This document shows, in pieces, positions 1-8,147 of a stretch of DNA of 64,000 nucleotides. The translations under genes were made by a program, and so were the position numbers. The notes under the pieces are model-generated. The model did no database searches and had not been told where the DNA came from. It saw nothing but the letters and a program-made list of their open reading frames with translations. The DNA comes from Nostoc parmelioides FACHB-3921. Lineage in GTDB: Bacteria; Cyanobacteriota; Cyanobacteriia; Cyanobacteriales; Nostocaceae. Every line of letters starts with the position of its first letter. The stretch's first letter is position 1. The stretch is from positions 24,850 to 88,849 of the forward strand of contig NZ_JACJQL010000029.1 in assembly GCF_014696625.1 (NCBI RefSeq). Reading direction: 5' to 3'.

Positions 1-1
1 C

Positions 2-136
2 CCATTGCGGATTGTCGGTGTGACGATTTCCTTTGTAATTGTTGCTGCGCTTATTTTTTGGCTACCCGTTTATTTAGGGTTACCTCTTTCTCCTGAGGGT
101 TACAAAATGCGGATGTGGTTTAAATCTTGGGTTTAG
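2..136 (+). CDS. C-terminal end of a polytopic membrane protein, possibly a PMT-family glycosyltransferase (partial)
   Basis: The window opens inside a gene. The frame that ends at TAG 134-136 reads a hydrophobic segment (about residues 4-24 of the visible part) followed by the short tail EGYKMRMWFKSWV. A tail of this kind after a last membrane helix resembles the end of cyanobacterial dolichyl-phosphate-mannose-type (PMT/GT39) protein glycosyltransferases, but only 44 residues are visible, so the family is a guess. The reading frame itself is well supported because a perfect hairpin (144-173) follows just after the stop. Confidence 0.45.
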   Translation, partial: PLRIVGVTISFVIVAALIFWLPVYLGLPLSPEGYKMRMWFKSWV

Positions 137-143
137 TCTGCAC

Positions 144-173
144 TGTAGAGACGTTGCATACAACGTCTCTACA
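144..173. repeat. Perfect hairpin, copy 1 of the GTAGAGACGTTG family
   Basis: Arms TGTAGAGACGTTG (144-156) and CAACGTCTCTACA (161-173) pair perfectly around a 4-base loop. It sits 7 bases after the stop of the first partial gene. Related hairpins occur at 27535-27564 and 45892-45920, so this is a dispersed element that may serve as a transcription stop; only a short T/A-rich tail (ttattta) follows. Confidence 0.7.
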
Positions 174-323
174 TTATTTATTGGGCGCAACTTCATAGAG
201 AATTGGTATAATCTGATTTAATTTTAGAAAATATCTAAGTATCTGTAGAGTGGTCATTACCCACCCTACGTATATCTTATAAAGAGAATATTAGTTTTAT
301 AGCCAAATCACAAGTTAATATAA

Positions 324-1439
324 ATGCTAGCCCGGCGAACTAAATTACTATCCCAAAACTCATTTTTGGTAAAAGCCTCAGTCATCTTAGGGCTATTGAT
401 CACAGTGATATCTATGGAGTTTTCTACGCCAACAGAATATGTATTTGGGTATCTTTATACTGGGACAATTCTGTTAGCTAATCACTGGTTTGGACGTATA
501 GCAACTTTATCGACGACATTTATTGCTGTATTTTTAACAATTCTTAATATTTGGCTTCCAGATAATGAAGTGATTAGGTTTCCTACAGTTGCTAGTCGGA
601 CGATCGCCTGTATGTCCTTGATTGTAACAGGAATTTTAAGCGATCGCCTGCGTCGTTCTCAAGAAGCGATCGCCCTCACTCGTGCCACAATAGAATCACA
701 GGAAGAATTAGTGAGACTGCGGGAAGATTTTGCTTCCACTCTCACCCACGATTTGAAAACACCGCTTTTGGGTGCTATTGAAACTCTCAAAGCTGTTCAA
801 CAAGAAAAATTTGGTGCGGTATCATCAGCACAGCAGCCGGTGTTAGCCACAATTATCCGCAGCCATCAAACTTCTCTACAACTCCTAGAAACTTTATTAG
901 ATATCTATCGCAATGATACAGAAGGTCTAGAGCTAAATTTAATTCCTGTGGATTTAACCACCTTGGCAGAGGAAGCAGCGAGTACACTAATTGATTTGGC
1001 TGCTAGTCGGCGAGTTCATATATCGTTTAATTATGGTGACTCTGATTGGCGGCGATCGCTGTGGGTAAAAGGTGATCCTCTACAATTGCAACGGGTGTTG
1101 TATAATCTCCTAGTCAATGCTATCAATCATTCTCGGCGGGGCGATCGTGTAGAGGTTATATTAGAAACCCAGGCCTCCTATCAAGTAGTAAAAATTTCCG
1201 ATACTGGTGCAGGTATTCAAGCAGAACAGTTTCCTCATTTATTTGAACGATTTTATCAAGGACATAGTGAACGCCAAGCCAAAGGTTCAGGTTTAGGACT
1301 TTATTTATCTCGACAAATTATTGCAGCTCATAACGGTATAATTTGGGCAGAGAATAGAGTTCCTACGGGTGCTATGTTTGCATTCAAATTGCCTGTTCTC
1401 CCATTTCAGCCCTCTTTATCTGCGTCGGATGGCTTCTAA
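324..1439 (+). CDS. Membrane-bound sensor histidine kinase
   Basis: A 371-residue protein with about four hydrophobic segments (roughly residues 17-32, 41-54, 60-78 and 93-107), a short linker, and a standard kinase core. The HisKA box STLTHDLKTP places the phosphorylated histidine at H142. An N-box region (NLLVNAINHS), the DTGAG G1 box and the GSGLGLYLS G2 box follow. No PAS, GAF or HAMP domain is evident, so the membrane segments are probably the sensor. The gene overlaps the next one (a NarL-type regulator starting at 1429) by 11 bases, which argues for co-translation and a cognate two-component pair. The signal it senses cannot be told from the sequence. Confidence 0.85.
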   Translation: MLARRTKLLSQNSFLVKASVILGLLITVISMEFSTPTEYVFGYLYTGTILLANHWFGRIATLSTTFIAVFLTILNIWLPDNEVIRFPTVASRTIACMSLIVTGILSDRLRRSQEAIALTRATIESQEELVRLREDFASTLTHDLKTPLLGAIETLKAVQQEKFGAVSSAQQPVLATIIRSHQTSLQLLETLLDIYRNDTEGLELNLIPVDLTTLAEEAASTLIDLAASRRVHISFNYGDSDWRRSLWVKGDPLQLQRVLYNLLVNAINHSRRGDRVEVILETQASYQVVKISDTGAGIQAEQFPHLFERFYQGHSERQAKGSGLGLYLSRQIIAAHNGIIWAENRVPTGAMFAFKLPVLPFQPSLSASDGF

Positions 1440-2199
1440 CCCGGTAAAAATTTTGTTGGTTGAAGATGATGAACTCTTTCGCTTAGGCTTGCGCGTGCGA
1501 TTACAACAAGAAGCAGATTTAGAAATTATTGCTGAGGCTGAAGATGGTGAAACAGCCCTTGATTTAATCAGGCAAAACTCTCTGGATGTGGTGTTATTAG
1601 ATGTAGGATTACCAGGGTTGGGGGGAATAGAAGCTTGTAAACAAATTAAGCAGCAAAATCCTCAACTACCAATTTTAGTTTTGACTTCCCATTCCCAAAA
1701 ACCGTTAATTTCTAAATTAATTGAAGCAGGCGCTCAAGGATATTGTCTCAAAGGAATTATAGCCGAAAAATTAGTATTGGCACTGCGTTCTGTAGCGGCT
1801 GGGGCTTCTTGGTGGGATGAAACTGCAACTAGGGAAATTCGCTCTTCAATTGAGTCTAGCCAGTCTCAACCGCCAGAACAAAATTTCACAAAATCTGATC
1901 ACCCTTTAACTGGGCGTGAATTAGAAATTTTAGCTTTCCTTGTCAAGGGTAAAACGAATCAGGAAATTGCTACGGCACTCTACATTACCCCTGGAACAGT
2001 TAGAGTTCATGTTCATGCTATTCTACACAAATTAGAGGTTAGCGATCGCCATCAAGCTGTAGTTGTTGCTTTACAAAAACGATTGATTCAAAAGGCGTTG
2101 CATAAATGCGGGATGAATTGGGACTTTTGTACAAAGCAGAATATTGATTCTTTGCGTCTTTGCGCCTACCCTTCGGGAACGCCAAGGGCGAATGCGTGA
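1429..2199 (+). CDS. NarL/FixJ-type response regulator with an unusual C-terminal tail
   Basis: Start taken at ATG 1429 (MASNPVKILLVEDD), overlapping the upstream kinase by 11 bases; an in-frame ATG at 1369 would add 20 residues with no family character. Residues 6-120 form a receiver domain with acidic pair D13/D14 and phospho-acceptor D58 (VVLLDVGLPG). The LuxR-type helix-turn-helix lies at about residues 160-222 (LTGRELEILAFLVKGKTNQE, then TPGTVRVHVHAIL). The family normally ends soon after the last helix, but here about 34 extra residues follow that look like translated intergenic repeat DNA (about 2097-2196). The protein is probably a transcription factor controlled by the adjacent kinase; its targets are unknown. 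Confidence 0.85.
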   Translation: MASNPVKILLVEDDELFRLGLRVRLQQEADLEIIAEAEDGETALDLIRQNSLDVVLLDVGLPGLGGIEACKQIKQQNPQLPILVLTSHSQKPLISKLIEAGAQGYCLKGIIAEKLVLALRSVAAGASWWDETATREIRSSIESSQSQPPEQNFTKSDHPLTGRELEILAFLVKGKTNQEIATALYITPGTVRVHVHAILHKLEVSDRHQAVVVALQKRLIQKALHKCGMNWDFCTKQNIDSLRLCAYPSGTPRANA

Positions 2200-2334
2200 G
2201 ACAAAAATCATCCCACTAATCAGCAACGCCTGATTCAAAATAGTGCGATCGCATATTAATATTCAAGTCATACCAATTTGAAAAAATAATTCGACAGATA
2301 TACAGCCCCAAACGCTTATCCTGTCTTGATTCTT

Positions 2335-2366
2335 AATTTTGAATTTTGAATTTTGAATTTTGAATT
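2335..2366. repeat. TTTTGAA heptamer tandem repeat
   Basis: About four units of the heptamer AATTTTG/TTTTGAA in tandem. Heptamer tracts of this type are typical of heterocystous cyanobacterial genomes. Further tracts lie at 5512-5553, 22029-22064, 55996-56050 and 58717-58753. Confidence 0.85.
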
Positions 2367-2457
2367 GGTATCACTTCACTCCAATTCAAAATTAAAAATT
2401 TTGATAAATTTTTTATTACTGATATAAGGGGCTTACAGAGTAAAAAATATCCAAATG

Positions 2458-2520
2458 TAGGGTGCGTCAGTATGAATAATTTCTGATTATAGTTAGGTTA
2501 TATCGCCCTGACGCACTCTA
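2458..2520. repeat. Hairpin element, copy 1 of the TAGGGTGCGTCAG family
   Basis: Arm TAGGGTGCGTCAG (2458-2470) pairs with CTGACGCACTCTA (2508-2520), one mismatch. The spacer contains the conserved words ATGAATAATTTCTGA and AGTTAGGTT. Other copies lie at 22174-22236 and 38676-38738. The sequence outside the arms (aaaaaatatcca) is also shared, so the element may be longer than its core. Confidence 0.8.
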
Positions 2521-2775
2521 CCAAACTGAACAATAACTATAATTCAGATTTTGTTTACATAGCTAAATATATACGGTTTAATCAATCACCGCTTTTTTAC
2601 ATTTCTTATCTCTATGTATCTTTTCCGACTGTTAGACTGTTAGCGCAAGCAGTAAGTAATTTGTAGTTAGTAATTAGTAATGTCTTAAATTAAGGAATGT
2701 AAATAATTAATTACTTAGCTTAAAAAATATATCGACTATAATTTTGATGATTCCAGGGAATCAAAGAGGATTGTT

Positions 2776-5073
2776 ATGAGAATAGACTTAGAATCACCCA
2801 ATATTAATGTTACTAGTTTAAAAGAAGCGCCAATTCATCTTTCCGGACAGATTCAACCACATGGTGTGCTTTTGGTTTTAGAAGAGCCTGATCTGAAAAT
2901 ATTACAAGTGAGCAACAATACTTGGGGTATTTTGGGTATCAAGACTGAAGATATATTACAGAAAAAATTAGAAGACTTACTCGATTCATTCCAAATAGAA
3001 CGGATTCAAACAGGCTTATCTTCTGGAAATCTGGAATTTATTAACCCTACCAAAATTTGGATCAGAAAAAAGGGGGATGATTACGCAGTATTTGATGCAG
3101 TTTTTCATCGCAATACGGAAGGCTTTTTGATTCTGGAGTTAGAACCGGCAATTACTCAAGAAAATATCCCATTTTTAAGCTTCTATCATCTGGCTAAAGC
3201 TTCAATAAATCAGTTGCAGAAAACAGCTAATCTGCGGGATTTTTGTCAGATAATTGTCCAAGAAGTCCGCAAAGTTACCGATTTTGATCGGGTAATGTTA
3301 TATAAGTTCGATGATGATGGACATGGTTCAGTCATCGCGGAAGAAAAACTAGACAGCCTAGAACCATACTTAGGACTGCATTATCCAGAATCTGATATAC
3401 CTAAACCAGCCAGAAAATTATTTATTTCTAATTCCATCCGGGTGATTCCCAATGCTCAGGCTCAAGCTATACAGATGATACCATCTGTAAATCCAGTGAG
3501 CGATCGCCCGGTTGATTTAACTAACTCAATTCTCAGAAGTGCGGCGAACTGTCACCTGGAATATCTACATAATATGGGTGTCGGTGCTTCCTTAACTATT
3601 TCCTTAATTAAAGACAATAAACTGTGGGGATTAATTGCTTGTCACCATCTTTCAGCCAAATATGTTTCCTATGAATTGCGGAAAGCCTGCGAATTTTTGG
3701 GACGGGTGATATTTGCGGAAATCTCCGCCAGGGAAGAAACAGAAGATTACGATTATCGGATGAATCTGACCCATATTCAATCACTCTTGGTTGAATATAT
3801 GTCCCAAGAAGATAACTTTGTTGATGGTTTAGTTAAGCATCAGCCGAATCTTTTAGATTTAACCAGCGCCCAAGGTGCGGCTGTCTGTTTTGGCGACCAT
3901 TGTACATTAATCGGTGAGACTCCCAAAGCAGAAGATTTAGTTTTCTTAGTCCAGTGGTTGAAGAACAACGTCGAGGAAGAAGTTTTCTACACTGATTCCT
4001 TACCGCAAGTTTATCCAGATGCGGAAAGATATAAAAATGTCGCCAGTGGTTTGTTAGCGATTCCTATTTCCCAACGGAATTATGTTTTGTGGTTTCGACC
4101 GGAAGTAATTCAAACTGTAAACTGGGGTGGTGACCCTAATCAGCCCTTTGAAGTTAATAAGTTAGATGGGAATGTGCGTCTGTGTCCCCGCAAATCCTTT
4201 GAGTTGTGGAAAGAAACAGTCCGCCTCACTTCTTTACCTTGGCGATATGTGGAAATTAAAGCGGCGTTAGAATTGCGGAAAGCAATTGTGAATATCGTTC
4301 TGCGCCAAGCCGATGAGTTGGCGCAGTTAGCGCAGGATTTAGAACGTTCCAACGCCGAACTGAAAAAGTTTGCCTATGTTGCATCCCATGACTTACAAGA
4401 ACCGCTCAATCAAGTAGCGAATTATGTGCAGTTGTTGGAGATGCGCTATCAAGATGAACTAGATGCAGATGCCAACGAATTTATCACTTTTGCCGTCGAG
4501 GGTGTAAGCTTGATGCAGACCTTAATTGATGACGTTTTGGCGTATTCTAAAGTAGATACACAAGCGATCGCTTTTCAACTAACAGAAGTAGAAAAAGCAT
4601 TGGATAAGGCTTTGGGTAACTTGCGCCAACGTATCGCCGAAACAGGCGCGGCAATTACTCACGACCCTTTACCAACGGTAATGGCTGGTAGTACCCAACT
4701 CATGCAGCTATTCCAGAATTTGATAGCCAACGCCATTAAATTCCGCAGTCAGGAAGCGCCGCAAATTCATATAGGTGCAGAAAGGCTAGAAGACGAATGG
4801 CTATTCTCCGTCAGAGATAATGGGATTGGTATTGACCCCCAATTTAGCGATCGTATTTTCGTAATTTTCCAACGCTTACACACGCGGGACGAGTATCATG
4901 GTACAGGTATGGGTCTAGCAATCTGTAAGAAAATTATCGAATGTCACCGGGGACGAATCTGGGTAGAGTCACAACTTGGTGAAGGTGCTACCTTCTACTT
5001 TACGATACCAGTTGGAGGTCGAGAGCGTGAGCGTAGAAACGGAAGAAAAACACAAAACAATCTTTTTAGTTGA
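2776..5073 (+). CDS. aphA: Cph1-type cyanobacterial phytochrome (red/far-red photoreceptor histidine kinase)
   Basis: A 765-residue photoreceptor kinase with PAS (about 15-125), GAF (about 130-315), PHY (about 325-505) and HisKA-HATPase (about 520-755) domains. Diagnostic residues fall at the same numbers as in Synechocystis Cph1: DIP motif D207-P209, bilin-attachment cysteine C259 followed by H260, Y176, Y263, H290, the PHY tongue WFRPE (439-443) and PRKSF (471-475), and phospho-histidine H538 in ASHDLQEP. No N-terminal biliverdin cysteine is present, which points to phycocyanobilin bound at C259. The Rcp-type regulator downstream overlaps its 3' end. The symbol follows the Anabaena Cph1 orthologue and is an inference. 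Confidence 0.93.
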   Translation: MRIDLESPNINVTSLKEAPIHLSGQIQPHGVLLVLEEPDLKILQVSNNTWGILGIKTEDILQKKLEDLLDSFQIERIQTGLSSGNLEFINPTKIWIRKKGDDYAVFDAVFHRNTEGFLILELEPAITQENIPFLSFYHLAKASINQLQKTANLRDFCQIIVQEVRKVTDFDRVMLYKFDDDGHGSVIAEEKLDSLEPYLGLHYPESDIPKPARKLFISNSIRVIPNAQAQAIQMIPSVNPVSDRPVDLTNSILRSAANCHLEYLHNMGVGASLTISLIKDNKLWGLIACHHLSAKYVSYELRKACEFLGRVIFAEISAREETEDYDYRMNLTHIQSLLVEYMSQEDNFVDGLVKHQPNLLDLTSAQGAAVCFGDHCTLIGETPKAEDLVFLVQWLKNNVEEEVFYTDSLPQVYPDAERYKNVASGLLAIPISQRNYVLWFRPEVIQTVNWGGDPNQPFEVNKLDGNVRLCPRKSFELWKETVRLTSLPWRYVEIKAALELRKAIVNIVLRQADELAQLAQDLERSNAELKKFAYVASHDLQEPLNQVANYVQLLEMRYQDELDADANEFITFAVEGVSLMQTLIDDVLAYSKVDTQAIAFQLTEVEKALDKALGNLRQRIAETGAAITHDPLPTVMAGSTQLMQLFQNLIANAIKFRSQEAPQIHIGAERLEDEWLFSVRDNGIGIDPQFSDRIFVIFQRLHTRDEYHGTGMGLAICKKIIECHRGRIWVESQLGEGATFYFTIPVGGRERERRNGRKTQNNLFS
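5014..5029 (+). promoter_or_regulatory. Ribosome-binding site and GTG start of the Rcp-type regulator inside the phytochrome gene
   Basis: GGAGG at 5014-5018 lies 8 bases before GTG 5027-5029. This is the only strong Shine-Dalgarno in the overlap, so it decides the start over the ATG at 4976. Confidence 0.65.
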
Positions 5074-5473
5074 GGACAATAAAGCCGATATCCGCCTCAT
5101 CCAAGAAGCATTTAAAAATAGCCAATTGCCACACGAAGTGGTAACAGTTAGAGATGGTATGGACGCAATGGCCTATCTGCGCCGGGAAGGAGAGTATACC
5201 CATGCACCGCGTCCAGACCTCATTCTCTTGGATTTAAACCTACCCAGAAAAGATGGTAGAGAAGTACTGGCGGAAATCAAAGCCGACCCAGTACTTAAAC
5301 GGATACCGGTAGTAGTTCTCACAACATCCAGAAACGAAGACGACATTTTTCACAGCTACGACCTACACGTAAACTGCTACATCACCAAATCCCGCAACCT
5401 CACCCAACTTTTCCAAATCGTCAAAGGAATAGAAGAGTTTTGGCTCTCTACCGTCACTCTACCACCGGAGTGA
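5027..5473 (+). CDS. rcpA: Rcp1-type single-domain response regulator, phytochrome partner
   Basis: A 148-residue, CheY-like stand-alone receiver. The start is taken at GTG 5027, preceded by GGAGG. Acidic residues lie in LVEDNKAD and the phospho-acceptor is D69 (LILLDLNLPRKDG); the conserved lysine is in YITKS. The length, the YITKSRNL motif and the position right after a Cph1-type phytochrome match the Rcp1/RcpA family, which accepts phosphate from the phytochrome H-box. It overlaps the phytochrome by 47 bases, giving tight translational coupling. It has no output domain, so it presumably acts through protein contacts or phosphotransfer. Confidence 0.88.
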   Translation: MSVETEEKHKTIFLVEDNKADIRLIQEAFKNSQLPHEVVTVRDGMDAMAYLRREGEYTHAPRPDLILLDLNLPRKDGREVLAEIKADPVLKRIPVVVLTTSRNEDDIFHSYDLHVNCYITKSRNLTQLFQIVKGIEEFWLSTVTLPPE

Positions 5474-5511
5474 GGGCGATGAAAAAGCACGGGAGCAGGG
5501 GAGAAAATTAT

Positions 5512-5553
5512 TAAATTTTAAATTTTAAATTTTGAATTTTGAATTTTGAATTG
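5512..5553. repeat. TTTTGAA heptamer tandem repeat
   Basis: Tandem AATTTTA/AATTTTG heptamers between the Rcp-type gene and the following hybrid kinase. It does not create an obvious terminator, so read-through from the phytochrome operon remains possible. Confidence 0.8.
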
Positions 5554-5598
5554 ATTACTCCCCATTCACTACTTTCAAGGGGGTAAAACCAGAAAATT

Positions 5599-6759
5599 AT
5601 GGTTGGACACTCAGTCAGGATTTTATTAATCGAGGATAGCCTCGCAGAAGCTAGGTTATTACAGGAATATTTGCATCAAGCTGAGTCCAAACAATTTGTT
5701 CTGGTTCATGTGACGCGATTACAGGAAGCACTCAATGAACTCAAACAGACCAGCTACGATGTGATTTTGTTAGACCTCACCCTACCGGATAGCCAAGGAT
5801 TATCATCTCTACCCAGATTAATAGGACTCGCTCCCAGCGTACCGATTGTTGTCTTAACAAATACTAACGATGAAGACTTAGCCATTGAAGCAGTCAGACA
5901 GGGAGCGCAAGATTATTTAGTTAAGCGACAGGTAAATGTTCATGTCTTGGTTCGTGCTGTATGTTATGCAATCGAGCGTAAGCAAGCATTAGAAACATTA
6001 CGTACCATGAATACAACCTTAGAAAACCGGGTGGAAGAACGCACGGCTGAATTGGTAAAAGCACAAGAAATTAACCAGTTTAAATCTGAGTTTGTTTCTA
6101 TGCTCTCCCATGACATTCGTAATCCCCTCAATACTATTTTGCTAGCTGCTGGATTGTTGCAAAACAATGAAGACAAATTAACCCAAGAGAAAAAACGTTC
6201 TCATTTACAAATGATTCGTTCCGCCATTAAAAATATGGCACAGCTATTAGATGAAGTATCATTAATAGGTAAAGCTGAATCAGGTAAACTCCAGTGTGAA
6301 CTTATCGCTATAGATTTGGAAGCATTCTGTCGCCAATTAGTAGCAGAAGCGCAATTAACTATAGGCGAGAAGCAGCTAACTGTAATTTTTACCTGTAATA
6401 AAACATTTGATGAAGCCTTATTAGATGAAACTTTACTGCGTCACATTTTAGGTAACGTACTAGGTAACGCTATTAAATATTCCCTTCCCGGCGGTATAAT
6501 CCACTTTGAATTGACTGCTAATAATCATGCAGTCATGCTTAAAATTCAAGATTGCGGCATTGGTATTTCTCCAGCAGACCAAAAGAACTTATTTCAATCA
6601 TTCCATCGTGGGGAAAATGTAGGAGGAATAGCAGGTACTGGTTTAGGGCTAGCTATTGTTAAAAAATGTGTTGATGCTCACGGTGGTGAAATTATCGTTA
6701 ATAGTGAGGTTGGGGTTGGTACAACGTTTACTATCATCTTGCCATTAATCGATTTTTAA
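5599..6759 (+). CDS. Response regulator-histidine kinase hybrid (REC-HisKA-HATPase)
   Basis: A 386-residue cytoplasmic protein. Residues 6-120 are a receiver domain (D59 in VILLDLTLPDSQG). A coiled-coil linker (about 130-160, containing LENRVEERTAELVKA) leads to a HisKA box with H171 (SMLSHDIRNPLN). The ATPase domain has the QDCGIGI and GTGLGLAIV boxes. Receiver-first kinases act as relay components that take phosphate in and alter a kinase. It lies 125 bp behind the Rcp-type regulator on the same strand with no clear terminator between, so a third role in the phytochrome pathway is plausible but not shown. Confidence 0.85.
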   Translation: MVGHSVRILLIEDSLAEARLLQEYLHQAESKQFVLVHVTRLQEALNELKQTSYDVILLDLTLPDSQGLSSLPRLIGLAPSVPIVVLTNTNDEDLAIEAVRQGAQDYLVKRQVNVHVLVRAVCYAIERKQALETLRTMNTTLENRVEERTAELVKAQEINQFKSEFVSMLSHDIRNPLNTILLAAGLLQNNEDKLTQEKKRSHLQMIRSAIKNMAQLLDEVSLIGKAESGKLQCELIAIDLEAFCRQLVAEAQLTIGEKQLTVIFTCNKTFDEALLDETLLRHILGNVLGNAIKYSLPGGIIHFELTANNHAVMLKIQDCGIGISPADQKNLFQSFHRGENVGGIAGTGLGLAIVKKCVDAHGGEIIVNSEVGVGTTFTIILPLIDF

Positions 6760-6778
6760 ATGTTTGATATTTCCTATA

Positions 6779-6868
6779 TATAGTCGTAGCCAGATAGATT
6801 AGGACACCAAGCTAAGATCAAACCCTGACAACACAAAGCTTTCAAGCCTGTCAACCGTCAACAGCTAT
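6779..6868. repeat. Dispersed ~90-bp repeat, copy A (IS630-end-like)
   Basis: Starts TATAGTCGTAGCCAGATAG and ends near CAACAGCTAT, 19 bases after the hybrid-kinase stop. It is closely related over its whole length to 62459-62549 and, without the first ~15 bases, to 8042-8118. The first ~30 bases resemble the IS630-family end at 63894-63924. Confidence 0.7.
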
Positions 6869-6923
6869 TTCTCCCACTACTAAGCTGAGTACAGCTATGA
6901 TGGGGGTTTCCTAGAGGTGTGAG

Positions 6924-8009
6924 ATGAATATCAAGCGTCGGCAATTTCTGAAAACTTGCGGATTAGCTACTGTAGCTACTCAGATTCCTCTACTTACTGT
7001 TCAAGGTGAGGAACCGTCTTCTCTACAAGACGCTACACGTAGCTTGCTTCTCCGGAAGAGTAGGAGCAACAATCTGTCATCGTCAAACACTATCATCAAG
7101 CCACAACGGTTACAAGTAGGCGATACGGTGGGATTAATTGCGCCGGCTGGTACCTTTGAGCCTCGATACATAGAAATAGTGCAGCAACATCTGACTAACT
7201 TGGGATTAAAAACTAAGATGGGAAGACATATTTTAGACCGTTATGGTTATTTAGCAGGTAAAGATGCTGACCGCGCCAAAGATGTAAATGATATGTTTGC
7301 AGATGATTCGGTGCAAGCAATTCTGGCTATGCGTGGGGGTTGGGGTTGCAATCGGATTTTACCCCTACTCAATTACCCTTTGATTCATTCCCATGCCAAA
7401 ATTCTCATGGGTTATAGCGATATTACTTCTTTATTATTAGCTATAAATGCCCGCAGTCGTATTTTCACTTTTCACGGGCCTGTGGCTACATCCACCTGGA
7501 CATCCTTTATGCTGGAGTATCTGAAGCGTATTTTGTTTGATGCAGAAGCAGTAACATTAGAAAACACTGATTCTCCTGAAGGAAAAGTACAAACAATCAC
7601 ACCGGGAAAAGCTCAAGGTCAACTTATAGGTGGGAATTTATCAGTTTTATCTGCGATGGTTGGTTCTCCCTATCTACCTGCTTGGCAAAATAGAATTTTA
7701 TTCTTGGAAGATGTCAATGAGGATATTTATCGCGTAGATAGGATGTTAACACAGTTAAAAAATGCTGGAATACTATATAGAATTTCTGGTTTTATATTTG
7801 GTCAATGTACTGACTGTAAGCCAACTAATGAAAAATCATTGACTTTAATGGAAGTATTACAAGACCATATCATTCCTTTAAAAATACCTGCTTGGTATGG
7901 TGCAATGATTGGTCATATTCAAGATAAATTTATTTTACCGATTGGCGCAAATGTGGAAATTGATGCTGATGCTGGAACCATACAATTATTAGAGGCGGCA
8001 GTCAATTGA
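6924..8009 (+). CDS. LD-carboxypeptidase, peptidase S66 family, with Tat-type signal
   Basis: A 361-residue protein that starts with a twin-arginine-like leader (MNIKRRQFLKTCGLATVA), so it is probably exported folded or anchored in the periplasm. The S66 family (LdcA-type) removes the terminal D-Ala from murein tetrapeptides during peptidoglycan recycling. Family features visible are GLIAPAG near residue 73, the nucleophile region AMRGGWGCNR, LMGYSDITSL, the acidic region LFLEDVNEDIYRVDRML and the closing IPAWYGAMIGH. The start has a good upstream GAGGTG. The gene stands alone, flanked on both sides by copies of one dispersed repeat (6779-6868 and 8042-8118). Confidence 0.88.
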   Translation: MNIKRRQFLKTCGLATVATQIPLLTVQGEEPSSLQDATRSLLLRKSRSNNLSSSNTIIKPQRLQVGDTVGLIAPAGTFEPRYIEIVQQHLTNLGLKTKMGRHILDRYGYLAGKDADRAKDVNDMFADDSVQAILAMRGGWGCNRILPLLNYPLIHSHAKILMGYSDITSLLLAINARSRIFTFHGPVATSTWTSFMLEYLKRILFDAEAVTLENTDSPEGKVQTITPGKAQGQLIGGNLSVLSAMVGSPYLPAWQNRILFLEDVNEDIYRVDRMLTQLKNAGILYRISGFIFGQCTDCKPTNEKSLTLMEVLQDHIIPLKIPAWYGAMIGHIQDKFILPIGANVEIDADAGTIQLLEAAVN

Positions 8010-8041
8010 AAAAGCCTAATTCTGAATTAATTCTTACTATT

Positions 8042-8118
8042 TATAAATTAGAACATCAAGCTCAGATAAAATCCTAACAACACAAGGCTTTCCATTATGT
8101 TAAACGTCAACAGCCATA
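8042..8118. repeat. Dispersed ~90-bp repeat, copy B (5' end missing)
   Basis: Matches copies A and C from the ATTAG-ACATCAAGC part through to CAACAGCCATA, but lacks most of the TATAGTCGTAGCCAG end. It has the same orientation as copy A on the other side of the S66 peptidase gene. Confidence 0.65.
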
Positions 8119-8147
8119 CCATAAATATACAGGTGTTTAAACGCAAG

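Larger units (their letters stand above)
2200..2775. other. 576-bp intergenic region made of repeats, upstream of the phytochrome gene
   Basis: No gene is seen. It holds a TTTTGAA heptamer tract (2335-2366) with a partly complementary tract just after it, a TAGGGTGCGTCAG hairpin element (2458-2520), and AT-rich sequence that probably includes the phytochrome promoter. GAGGA at 2766-2770 is the ribosome-binding site for the ATG at 2776. Confidence 0.6.
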
